Source: Klebsiella electrica
GTDB lineage: Bacteria > Pseudomonadota > Gammaproteobacteria > Enterobacterales > Enterobacteriaceae
Length of the DNA: 64,000 nucleotides
Assembly: GCF_006711645.1 (NCBI RefSeq)
Contig: NZ_CP041247.1
Coordinates: 2,108,001 to 2,172,000 of the forward strand
Reading direction: 5' to 3'
This document shows, piece by piece, positions 56,312 through 64,000 of this stretch. The notes under the pieces are model-generated. The model worked only from the letters and a program-made list of their open reading frames with translations, was not told the DNA's origin and did no database searches. Position 1 is the stretch's first letter. Every line of letters starts with the position of its first letter. A program made the position numbers and the translations under genes.

Positions 56312-58990
56312 TTAAGCAGATTTCTTCGCTTTTTTATCGGCTTTCGGCGCTGCTGCGGTTTCTTTCTTCGCGGCAGTTTCACCTTCGCTGAAGTCGTTAC
56401 CGTAGAAGGTATCCAGCAGAATCTGTTTCAGCTCGGCAATCAGCGGGTAGCGCGGGTTAGCGCCGGTGCACTGGTCATCGAATGCATCTTCAGACAGCTT
56501 GTCAACGTTGGCCAGGAAGTCAGCTTCCTGTACGCCAGCTTCACGGATAGACTTAGGAATACCCAGCTCAGCCTTCAGGCTTTCCAGCCATGCCAGCAGT
56601 TTTTCAATTTTCGCTGCGGTACGGTCGCCAGGCGCGCTCAGACCCAGGTGATCGGCGATTTCAGCGTAACGACGGCGTGCCTGCGGACGGTCGTACTGGC
56701 TGAATGCAGTCTGCTTGGTTGGGTTGTCATTCGCATTGTAACGAATCACGTTACAAATCAGCAGGGCGTTAGCCAGACCGTGCGGAATGTGGAACTGAGA
56801 ACCCAGTTTATGCGCCATGGAGTGACATACGCCGAGGAAGGCGTTAGCAAACGCGATACCGGCGATAGTCGCTGCACTGTGCACACGCTCACGTGCTACC
56901 GGGTTCTTAGAACCTTCGTGGTAGGATGCTGGCAGGTACTCTTTCAGCAGTTTCAGTGCCTGCAGAGCCTGACCGTCAGAGAACTCAGATGCCAGTACGG
57001 AAACATAAGCTTCCAGGGCGTGGGTCACGGCGTCAAGACCACCGAAGGCACACAGGGACTTCGGCATGTCCATCACGAGGTTAGCATCAACAATCGCCAC
57101 ATCCGGAGTCAGCGCGTAGTCAGCCAGCGGATATTTCTGACCGGTCGCATCGTCGGTAACAACGGCGAACGGCGTTACTTCAGAACCGGTGCCGGAAGTG
57201 GTGGTGACGGCGATCATCTTCGCTTTCACGCCCATTTTCGGGAACTTGTAGATACGTTTACGGATGTCCATAAAGCGCAGCGCCAGGTCTTCGAAGTGGG
57301 TTTCCGGATGTTCGTACATGACCCACATGATTTTCGCGGCATCCATCGGGGAACCGCCGCCCAGGGCGATGATAACGTCCGGTTTGAAGGAGTTAGCCAG
57401 ATCCGCGCCTTTACGTACTACGCTCAGGGTCGGGTCAGCTTCAACTTCGAAGAAGACTTCAGTCTCAACACCGGATGCTTTCAGCACGGAGGTGATCTGG
57501 TCTGCATAACCGTTGTTGAACAGGAAGCGGTCAGTCACAATCAACGCGCGTTTGTGACCATCAGTAATCACTTCATCCAGTGCAATTGGCAGTGAGCCAC
57601 GACGGAAGTAGATAGATTTCGGAAGTTTGTGCCACAACATGTTTTCAGCTCGCTTAGCAACGGTTTTCTTGTTGATCAGGTGTTTCGGACCAACGTTTTC
57701 GGAGATGGAGTTACCACCCCAGGAACCACAACCCAGAGTCAGGGAAGGCGCGAGTTTAAAGTTGTACAGGTCACCGATACCACCCTGAGAAGCCGGGGTG
57801 TTAATCAGGATACGTGCGGTTTTCATCTTCTGGCCGAAGTGCGCAACGCGAGCTGGCTGGTTGTCCTGGTCGGTGTACAGGCAAGAGGTATGACCGATAC
57901 CGCCCATCGCCACCAGTTTTTCAGCTTTATCAACAGCGTCTTCAAAGTTCTTCGCGCGGTACATCGCCAGCGTCGGAGACAGTTTTTCGTGAGCAAACGG
58001 CTCGCTTTCATCAACGTCAGTCACTTCACCAATCAGAATTTTGGTGGTGGCCGGAACGGTGAAGCCTGCCAGTTCAGCAATTTTGTAGGCCGGTTGACCG
58101 ACGATTGCGGCGTTCAGTGCGCCATTTTTCAGGATGATGTCCTGAACGGCTTTCAGCTCTTTACCCTGCAGCAGGTAGCCGCCGTGGCTGGCGAAACGTT
58201 CGCGAACAGCATCATAGACCGAGTCGACAACGACAACTGACTGCTCAGACGCACAGATAACGCCGTTATCAAAGGTTTTAGACATCAGTACGGAAGCGAC
58301 CGCACGTTTGACGTCAGCCGTTTCATCAATAACAACCGGCGTGTTACCTGCACCTACGCCGATAGCCGGTTTACCGGAGCTATAAGCGGCTTTAACCATG
58401 CCTGGACCACCGGTCGCGAGGATCAGGTTAATGTCAGGGTGATGCATCAGCGCGTTAGACAGCTCAACAGAAGGCTGGTCAATCCAACCGATCAGATCTT
58501 TCGGCGCGCCTGCGGCGATAGCCGCCTGCAGAACGATATCTGCTGCTTTGTTGGTGGCATCTTTCGCACGCGGATGTGGAGAGAAGATAATTGCGTTACG
58601 CGTTTTCAGGCTGATCAGGGATTTAAAGATTGCTGTGGACGTCGGGTTAGTCGTCGGAACGATACCGCAGATAATACCGATGGGTTCGGCGATGGTGATA
58701 GTCCCGAAGGTGTCGTCTTCAGAGAGAACACCGCAGGTCTTTTCATCTTTATATGCGTTATAGATATATTCGGAAGCGAAGTGGTTTTTGATAACCTTGT
58801 CTTCGACAATGCCCATGCCGGATTCGGCTACGGCCATTTTGGCGAGAGGGATTCGAGCATCTGCGGCGGCCAAGGCGGCAGCACGGAATATCTTGTCAAC
58901 TTGTTCTTGAGTGAAACTGGCATATTCACGCTGGGCTTTTTTTACGCGCTCGACGAGTGCGTTAAGTTCAGCGACATTAGTAACAGCCAT
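56312..58990 (-). CDS. adhE: Bifunctional acetaldehyde-CoA/alcohol dehydrogenase AdhE
   Basis: AdhE converts acetyl-CoA to acetaldehyde and then ethanol with two NADH, and forms long spirosomes. 892 residues, one more than E. coli. The N-terminal aldehyde dehydrogenase domain (~1-440) has the catalytic Cys in NGVICASEQS (~246) and NAD-binding GGPGMVKAAYSSGKPAIGVGAG (cited in part). The C-terminal iron-dependent alcohol dehydrogenase (~450-870) has GGGSPMDAAK and the metal-binding HSMAHKLG region (~720). A Lys/Ala-rich tail (KADKKAKKSA) ends it. Strong terminator downstream, long regulatory leader upstream. Confidence 0.98.
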   Translation of the reverse strand: MAVTNVAELNALVERVKKAQREYASFTQEQVDKIFRAAALAAADARIPLAKMAVAESGMGIVEDKVIKNHFASEYIYNAYKDEKTCGVLSEDDTFGTITIAEPIGIICGIVPTTNPTSTAIFKSLISLKTRNAIIFSPHPRAKDATNKAADIVLQAAIAAGAPKDLIGWIDQPSVELSNALMHHPDINLILATGGPGMVKAAYSSGKPAIGVGAGNTPVVIDETADVKRAVASVLMSKTFDNGVICASEQSVVVVDSVYDAVRERFASHGGYLLQGKELKAVQDIILKNGALNAAIVGQPAYKIAELAGFTVPATTKILIGEVTDVDESEPFAHEKLSPTLAMYRAKNFEDAVDKAEKLVAMGGIGHTSCLYTDQDNQPARVAHFGQKMKTARILINTPASQGGIGDLYNFKLAPSLTLGCGSWGGNSISENVGPKHLINKKTVAKRAENMLWHKLPKSIYFRRGSLPIALDEVITDGHKRALIVTDRFLFNNGYADQITSVLKASGVETEVFFEVEADPTLSVVRKGADLANSFKPDVIIALGGGSPMDAAKIMWVMYEHPETHFEDLALRFMDIRKRIYKFPKMGVKAKMIAVTTTSGTGSEVTPFAVVTDDATGQKYPLADYALTPDVAIVDANLVMDMPKSLCAFGGLDAVTHALEAYVSVLASEFSDGQALQALKLLKEYLPASYHEGSKNPVARERVHSAATIAGIAFANAFLGVCHSMAHKLGSQFHIPHGLANALLICNVIRYNANDNPTKQTAFSQYDRPQARRRYAEIADHLGLSAPGDRTAAKIEKLLAWLESLKAELGIPKSIREAGVQEADFLANVDKLSEDAFDDQCTGANPRYPLIAELKQILLDTFYGNDFSEGETAAKKETAAAPKADKKAKKSA

Positions 58991-59465
58991 AATGCTCTCC
59001 TGATAATGTTAAACTTTTTTAGTAAATCAGTAGCTCGATTCGACAGTATAGACAGGCTGTTAACAGCTTGCATCTAAATGTTAAGGTGCCGTTTTCTGGC
59101 GCCGCTGGCTGCGTTGATTTACTAAAGAAGCTCGATCTTTTAATGCTCAGAGACCGCTATGCTGCACTCTTTTGGTGTCAACAAGGTTACTCACTTCTGA
59201 GTACAATTTACGTGATTTAGATCAAGTTTGCTTCAAGCTGACACCTTTCAGCAGGCTGTTTTTTGACCGGTCAAATCAAGTGTAATAATAGGTATGCAAA
59301 CTTAGTGAATAAGTAACGGCGGTAAACAAATATATAACATGCCATTCTGGCGTCGTTATAGGTATATTTGTGATGAATTATGCTGCTAAAAAGCGTATCT
59401 TCTGCGCGAATATTTTATGTGGTTAACTGTCAACAGCCATTTTTAATGATGCTGCGGAGCGCACT
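58991..59465. other. adhE-ychE divergent regulatory region
   Basis: 475 bases without a gene. For adhE on the minus strand this must hold the long leader and promoter; in E. coli Cra, Fis and NarL act here and RNase III processing opens the ribosome site, none of which I could pin to exact bases. GAGAGC precedes the adhE start. The part nearer ychE is AT-rich, with GGAG before the ychE GTG. Confidence 0.45.
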
Positions 59466-60113
59466 GTGACTCTACCGTTGTTTGATTTTTCAACTTACTT
59501 CAAGTTTTTCATCGGGCTATTTGCGCTGGTTAACCCGGTTGGCATCATCCCGGTCTTCATTAGTATGACCAGTTACCAGACGGCCGCGATCCGCAATAAG
59601 ACCAACCTGACGGCGAATCTTTCGGTGGCCATTATTCTGCTGACGTCGCTCTTTCTCGGTGACTCGATTTTGCAAATTTTCGGCATCTCTATTGATTCAT
59701 TCCGCATTGCCGGCGGGATCCTGGTCGTGACGATTGCGATGTCGATGATAAGCGGCAAGCTCGGCGAGGATAAACAAAATAAGCAGGAAAAATCAGAAAC
59801 CGCGATTCGGGAAAGTATCGGCGTCGTGCCGCTGGCGCTGCCGTTGATGGCAGGGCCGGGCGCAATCAGCTCGACTATCGTCTGGGGAACGCGCTACCAC
59901 ACGGTAACCTACCTTTTGGGGTTCTCGATTGCGATTGCCCTGTTTGCCTTATGCTGCTGGGGGATTTTCCGCATGGCGCCGTGGCTGGTGCGCTTGTTAG
60001 GCCAGACCGGTATCAACGTCATCACGCGTATTATGGGGCTGTTGCTGATGGCGCTGGGGATTGAGTTTATCGTCACCGGTATCAAAGCGCTGTTTCCTGG
60101 TCTGGTTAATTAA
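59466..60113 (+). CDS. ychE: MarC/NAAT-family membrane protein YchE
   Basis: A 215-residue inner-membrane protein with six predicted helices (about 10-30, 45-65, 72-92, 115-137, 145-168, 188-210). It belongs to the MarC (UPF0056) family, related to the SnatA amino-acid transporter; substrate for YchE is not established. Start is GTG 59466, after GGAG, giving the E. coli length. Typical motifs are ALVNPVGIIPVFI and PLALPLMAGPGAIS. Upstream of oppA but separated by 751 bases. Confidence 0.95.
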   Translation: MTLPLFDFSTYFKFFIGLFALVNPVGIIPVFISMTSYQTAAIRNKTNLTANLSVAIILLTSLFLGDSILQIFGISIDSFRIAGGILVVTIAMSMISGKLGEDKQNKQEKSETAIRESIGVVPLALPLMAGPGAISSTIVWGTRYHTVTYLLGFSIAIALFALCCWGIFRMAPWLVRLLGQTGINVITRIMGLLLMALGIEFIVTGIKALFPGLVN

Positions 60114-60864
60114 ACGAGCCCGGGCGATGCGGAGCCGGGCGCTCCGCTTTGCTTTATTAGCAAAAGTTATCAATGAAACAGATATGGCCGTGCACGATAG
60201 CTTTCTGTGATATTAATAAATACTGTTATTTATCATTATCTTAACTAACTTTCTGTTCATTTCCTCTCCTTTTCTTACACCTTCACCACTGTTATTTTCT
60301 TCACATCATTCTCTGGTGCTTGCCGTCGCATAATTGAAATGATATTAGTAATTTCATAACCGGGGCAGATGAATGTGCTAAATAATAACCGATTGTTAAA
60401 TTTTTGTACAAAAATGCATCTCCGCGTGGTTTGGCGGCATCCGCAACAGGTTGTTGAAATTATCTGTATGAAAAATAACATCTTTAATGATTTTTTCGCC
60501 AAAAGACAGGGCCAGATAACGGCGTAGAAAAAACCATAAAAGAGAATCCGGTAACATATTTGCAAATTGCATTGGCGGATGATACGACCTTTTGGTACTT
60601 TCCGCCGTGATCGCTAACTGAACAAATGCCCATAAATGAGAATCATTATTAAATAACTCGTTGTGGCTGAAACCGCCCCGCGACAGGGGATGAAAGAATC
60701 GACGTCAAGGTCGCCGTTTGAGCGGTCGTAATAAATTAAGTCGGTGATAGCAAGCAGTAAACTCTGACAGCAGCATAAACTCCTGCACTGTACAGAATCC
60801 CGTATGGGGAAAAGAACAGGCTGGTTAAATAACCAGTAATTATAATGAATGGAGTAACAACACA
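60114..60864 (+). promoter_or_regulatory. Long leader/promoter region of oppABCDF
   Basis: 751 bases with no credible gene; minus-strand frames here are not protein-like. The ribosome site GGAG (60851-60854) is followed by the C/A-rich word AACAACACA (60856-60864) touching the oppA start. In E. coli and Salmonella the small RNA GcvB represses oppA by pairing with such C/A-rich sequence at the ribosome site, so the same control is likely. Promoter hexamers not assigned. Confidence 0.5.
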
Positions 60865-62496
60865 ATGACCATCATCACCAAAAAAAGTCTGGTAGCCGCG
60901 GGGATTCTGTCCGCGCTAATTACCGCGAATGTTGCCATGGCAGCGGATGTACCTGCTGGGGTACAGCTGGCGGATAAACAATCGCTGGTACGTAATAATG
61001 GCGCGGAAGTGCAATCCCTCGACCCGCATAAAATTGAAGGCGTTCCGGAATCCAACATTAACCGCGATTTGTTTGAAGGGTTAGTGATTGGCGATATTCA
61101 AGGCCACCCGATCCCTGGGGTCGCAGAATCCTGGGATAATAAGGATTTTAAAGTCTGGACCTTCCATCTGCGTAAAGATGCGAAATGGTCTGATGGCACG
61201 CCGGTTACCGCGCAGGATTTCGTCTATAGCTGGCAGCGTCTGGCGGATCCGAAAACCGCTTCACCTTATGCAAGCTACCTGCAATATGGCCACTTGCTGA
61301 ATGTGGATGACATTATCGCGGGCAAAAAACCGATCACCGATCTGGGCGTCAAAGCGATTGATGATAAAACCTTCGAAGTCACGCTGAGCGAACCGGTTCC
61401 TTATTTCTATAAACTCCTCGTGCACCCATCCGTTTCTCCGGTGCCGAAAGCCGCCATCGAAAAATATGGCGAGAAATGGACCCAGCCAGCTAATATCGTG
61501 ACCAACGGTGCTTATAAGCTGAAAGACTGGGTTGTTAACGAACGTATTGTGCTTGAACGTAATCCGCAATACTGGGATAACGCAAAAACCGTCATTAATC
61601 AGGTCACCTACCTGCCGATCTCTTCCGAAGTGACCGATGTTAACCGCTACCGCAGCGGTGAAATCGACATGACCTATAACAACATGCCGATTGAACTGTT
61701 CCAGAAACTGAAAAAAGAGATCCCGCAAGAAGTACACGTTGACCCGTATCTCTGCACCTATTACTACGAAATTAATAACCAGAAAGCACCGTTTACCGAT
61801 GTGCGCGTCCGTACCGCGCTGAAAATGGCGCTGGATCGCGATATTATCGTGAATAAAGTGAAGAATCAGGGCGACCTGCCGGCCTATAGCTATACGCCGC
61901 CGTATACCGATGGCATGAAGGTTGTCAAACCAGAATGGTTTACCTGGTCTCAGGACAAGCGTAACGAAGAGGCGAAAAAACTGCTGGCCGAAGCCGGATA
62001 TACCGCCGATAAGCCGCTGACCTTTAATTTACTGTATAACACTTCCGACCTGCATAAAAAACTGGCTATTGCCGTCGCCTCTATCTGGAAGAAAAACCTG
62101 GGCGCCAACGTCAAGCTGGAAAATCAGGAATGGAAAACCTTCCTCGATAATCGTCATCAGGGGACCTTCGACGTAGCGCGTGCTGGCTGGTGTGCGGATT
62201 ACAACGAACCGACCTCATTCCTGAATACGATGCTGAGCGACAGCTCAAATAACACCTCTCATTATAAGAGCCCGGCTTTCGATAAAATTATCGCAGAAAC
62301 ATTACAAACTAATGATGACGCGAAGCGTGCAGACCTGTATGCGCAGGCGGAACAGCAGCTCGATAAAGATTCTGTGATCGTGCCGGTCTTCTATTACGTC
62401 AACGCCCGTCTGGTTAAACCGTGGGTGGGTGGCTATACCGGTAAAGACCCGTTAGATAATATCTACGTTAAAAATCTTTATATTATCAAACATTAA
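60865..62496 (+). CDS. oppA: Oligopeptide ABC transporter substrate-binding protein OppA
   Basis: A 543-residue periplasmic protein that binds di- to pentapeptides and delivers them to OppBCDF. A Sec signal peptide (hydrophobic SLVAAGILSALITANVAMA, cleavage ~26) is followed by the SBP_bac_5 fold: VQSLDPHKIEGVPESNI near the mature N-terminus, the family signature LRKDAKWSDGTPVTAQDFVYSW (cited in part, ~100-120) and WCADYNEPTSFLN (~440). First gene of the opp operon; a hairpin in the oppA-oppB gap likely gives excess OppA. Confidence 0.98.
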   Translation: MTIITKKSLVAAGILSALITANVAMAADVPAGVQLADKQSLVRNNGAEVQSLDPHKIEGVPESNINRDLFEGLVIGDIQGHPIPGVAESWDNKDFKVWTFHLRKDAKWSDGTPVTAQDFVYSWQRLADPKTASPYASYLQYGHLLNVDDIIAGKKPITDLGVKAIDDKTFEVTLSEPVPYFYKLLVHPSVSPVPKAAIEKYGEKWTQPANIVTNGAYKLKDWVVNERIVLERNPQYWDNAKTVINQVTYLPISSEVTDVNRYRSGEIDMTYNNMPIELFQKLKKEIPQEVHVDPYLCTYYYEINNQKAPFTDVRVRTALKMALDRDIIVNKVKNQGDLPAYSYTPPYTDGMKVVKPEWFTWSQDKRNEEAKKLLAEAGYTADKPLTFNLLYNTSDLHKKLAIAVASIWKKNLGANVKLENQEWKTFLDNRHQGTFDVARAGWCADYNEPTSFLNTMLSDSSNNTSHYKSPAFDKIIAETLQTNDDAKRADLYAQAEQQLDKDSVIVPVFYYVNARLVKPWVGGYTGKDPLDNIYVKNLYIIKH

Positions 62497-62505
62497 TGGC
62501 AATAC

Positions 62506-62530
62506 GTGGGGCAGGCGACGCTTGCCCCAC
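62506..62530 (+). other. Intercistronic hairpin between oppA and oppB
   Basis: GTGGGGCAGGC (62506-62516) pairs with GCTTGCCCCAC (62520-62530), one G-U pair, loop GAC. No T-run follows, so it is more likely a transcript stabiliser or partial attenuator than a full terminator; it would raise OppA over the membrane components. Confidence 0.7.
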
Positions 62531-62580
62531 CGTGTCTGAATTCATCGCACTCGATAGGCACAGGCCAGAAGGTACGGGCA

Positions 62581-63501
62581 ATGTTAAAATTTATTTTTCG
62601 TCGCTGTCTGGAAGCGATTCCGACGCTATTTATTCTTATTACCATCTCTTTCTTCATGATGCGCCTTGCGCCGGGAAGTCCATTTACCGGTGAACGCACG
62701 TTGCCGCCGGAAGTGATGGCGAATATTGAAGCCAAATACCATTTAAACGACCCCATCATGACCCAGTACTTCAATTATCTGAAGCAGCTGGCGCACGGTG
62801 ATTTCGGTCCCTCTTTTAAATATAAAGACTACTCGGTCAACGATCTGGTGGCGTCGAGCTTCCCGGTTTCCGCTAAATTAGGGCTTGCTGCTTTCCTGCT
62901 GGCGGTGGTTCTCGGCGTGACGGCAGGGGTTATTGCGGCCCTGAAGCAGAATACGAAATGGGATTATGCGGTCATGGGGGTGGCAATGACCGGCGTGGTG
63001 ATACCCAGTTTCGTGGTTGCGCCGCTGCTGGTGATGATCTTCGCCATCACGCTGCACTGGTTGCCCGGCGGCGGCTGGAACGGCGGGGCGCTGAAATTTA
63101 TGATTCTGCCGATGGTGGCCTTGTCGTTAGCCTATATCGCCAGTATCGCGCGTATTACCCGCGGCTCAATGATTGAGGTCCTGCATTCCAACTTTATCCG
63201 CACCGCGCGAGCGAAAGGGCTGCCGATGCGGCGCATTATTTTGCGCCATGCGCTGAAACCCGCTCTGTTGCCGGTTCTTTCTTATATGGGGCCCGCTTTC
63301 GTCGGGATCATCACCGGCTCGATGGTTATCGAAACGATCTACGGTCTTCCGGGTATTGGTCAGCTGTTTGTCAATGGCGCGCTTAACCGTGACTATTCGC
63401 TGGTGCTGAGCCTGACAATTCTGGTCGGTGCGCTGACTATTCTGTTTAACGCGATTGTTGACGTGCTGTATGCCGTTATCGATCCGAAGATTCGCTATTG
63501 A
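62581..63501 (+). CDS. oppB: Oligopeptide ABC transporter permease OppB
   Basis: A 306-residue inner-membrane permease with six helices, the E. coli length. ATG 62581 is the conserved start (MLKFIFRRCLEAIPTL); the frame is open earlier. Features are the N-terminal helix, the conserved APGSPFTGER loop (~30) and the EAA coupling loop (RTARAKGLPMRRIILRHALKP, cited in part, ~205-225). oppC follows after 14 bases. Confidence 0.98.
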   Translation: MLKFIFRRCLEAIPTLFILITISFFMMRLAPGSPFTGERTLPPEVMANIEAKYHLNDPIMTQYFNYLKQLAHGDFGPSFKYKDYSVNDLVASSFPVSAKLGLAAFLLAVVLGVTAGVIAALKQNTKWDYAVMGVAMTGVVIPSFVVAPLLVMIFAITLHWLPGGGWNGGALKFMILPMVALSLAYIASIARITRGSMIEVLHSNFIRTARAKGLPMRRIILRHALKPALLPVLSYMGPAFVGIITGSMVIETIYGLPGIGQLFVNGALNRDYSLVLSLTILVGALTILFNAIVDVLYAVIDPKIRY

Positions 63502-63515
63502 GGCTGGAGTTCGCC

Positions 63516-64000
63516 ATGATGTTAAGTAAGAAAAGCAACGAGGCGTTGGAAAACTTCAGTGAAAAGCTGGAAGTCGAAGGACGTAGTTTGTGGCAGGATG
63601 CCCGCCGTCGCTTCATGCATAACCGTGCCGCCGTGGCCAGCCTGATTGTGCTGGTGATTATCGCGCTGTTTGTGACTATTGCGCCGATGGTGTCGCAGTT
63701 CTCCTACTTCGATACCGACTGGGGCATGATGTCCAGTGCGCCGGATACGACATCCAGCCACTACTTTGGTACCGACTCTTCCGGCCGCGACCTGCTGGTT
63801 CGCGTCGCTATCGGCGGGCGCATCTCGCTGATGGTCGGGGTGGCCGCGGCGCTGGTGGCGGTGGTTCTCGGTACGCTCTACGGCTCACTTTCCGGCTACC
63901 TGGGCGGCAAAGTCGATTCTGTGATGATGCGCCTGCTGGAGATCCTCAACTCCTTCCCGTTTATGTTCTTCGTTATCCTGCTCGTCACCTTCTTTGGCCA
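63516..64000 (+). CDS. oppC: Oligopeptide ABC transporter permease OppC (3' end beyond window)
   Basis: The first 161 codons of OppC, the second permease of the Opp transporter; the gene is cut by the right edge. ATG 63516 (MMLSKKSNEALENF) follows GGAG (63506-63509). Visible are the cytoplasmic N-terminus (LWQDARRRFMHNRAA), TM1 (~43-62), the YFGTDSSGRDLLVRV signature (~88-102) and TM2-TM3 up to FPFMFFVILL. The EAA loop lies outside. Full-length OppC in E. coli is 302 residues. Confidence 0.96.
   Translation, partial: MMLSKKSNEALENFSEKLEVEGRSLWQDARRRFMHNRAAVASLIVLVIIALFVTIAPMVSQFSYFDTDWGMMSSAPDTTSSHYFGTDSSGRDLLVRVAIGGRISLMVGVAAALVAVVLGTLYGSLSGYLGGKVDSVMMRLLEILNSFPFMFFVILLVTFFG

Noticed and set aside
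56228..57595. 455-codon plus-strand frame opposite adhE
   Set aside because: Opposite a strongly expressed conserved gene and beginning inside its terminator; no family signal.
60275..60865. Minus-strand frames upstream of oppA
   Set aside because: AT-rich with Cys/Ile/Phe-heavy composition and no ribosome site; better explained as leader and promoter DNA.

Overview
The window is chromosomal DNA of an enterobacterium, very probably Klebsiella or the closely related Raoultella. Most proteins are near-identical in length and motif order to E. coli K-12 proteins, and gene order follows the E. coli ychF-pth-prs-hemA-prfA-kdsA-chaABC-ychN / ychO-narLXKGHJI / tyr tRNA-purU-rssAB-galU-hns-tdk-adhE-ychE-oppABC segment. 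A complete nitrate-assimilation cluster (nasR, nasFED, nasC-nasB, nasA), the arrangement known from Klebsiella, lies between ychN and ychO.

Layout. (1) 1-6800 is an accessory, partly decayed stretch: a radical SAM enzyme cut by the window edge and divergent from a LysR regulator; remnants of at least three IS3-family elements; two small GlgS-like proteins, the second preceded by a coupled 35-codon ORF and by a candidate structured RNA; an intact TetR regulator beside the wreck of its RND-efflux adaptor gene. (2) 6835-20467 is conserved housekeeping: ychF-pth, ychH, a MerR-type regulator, dauA, prs-ispE-lolB, then hemA-prfA-prmC-sirB2-sirB1-kdsA, joined by short gaps and ATGA overlaps. (3) 20582-23876 holds chaA, chaBC, a DUF1883 protein and ychN. 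(4) 23947-35025 is the nas cluster. Before nasF can be read tandem NtrC-type sites, a sigma-54 -24/-12 element, two leader hairpins (one with an ANTAR-type A-N-N-G hexaloop) and an intrinsic terminator: nitrogen control of initiation plus NasR-mediated antitermination. NasC and NasB are here one 1353-residue ORF. (5) 35128-47646 is ychO, the NarX-NarL sensor-regulator pair, the nitrate/nitrite transporter NarK and respiratory nitrate reductase NarGHJI, with perfect FNR boxes before narK and narG. (6) 47665-49113 is an EamA exporter divergent from a Lrp-type regulator. (7) 49260-49563 is two tRNA-Tyr genes with a stringent-type promoter, followed by purU, ychJ, rssA-rssB, galU, hns, tdk, adhE, ychE and oppABC (oppC cut by the right edge).

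How the genes work together. Nitrate enters through NasFED for assimilation or NarK for respiration. NasA reduces it to nitrite in the cytoplasm with electrons from the NasC flavoprotein module, and the NasB module reduces nitrite to ammonium. Anaerobically NarGHI reduces nitrate at the membrane, controlled by NarX-NarL and FNR. The assimilatory and respiratory systems are thus neighbours, separated only by ychO.

All calls come from reading the sequence and from remembered family knowledge; no search or folding program was run.
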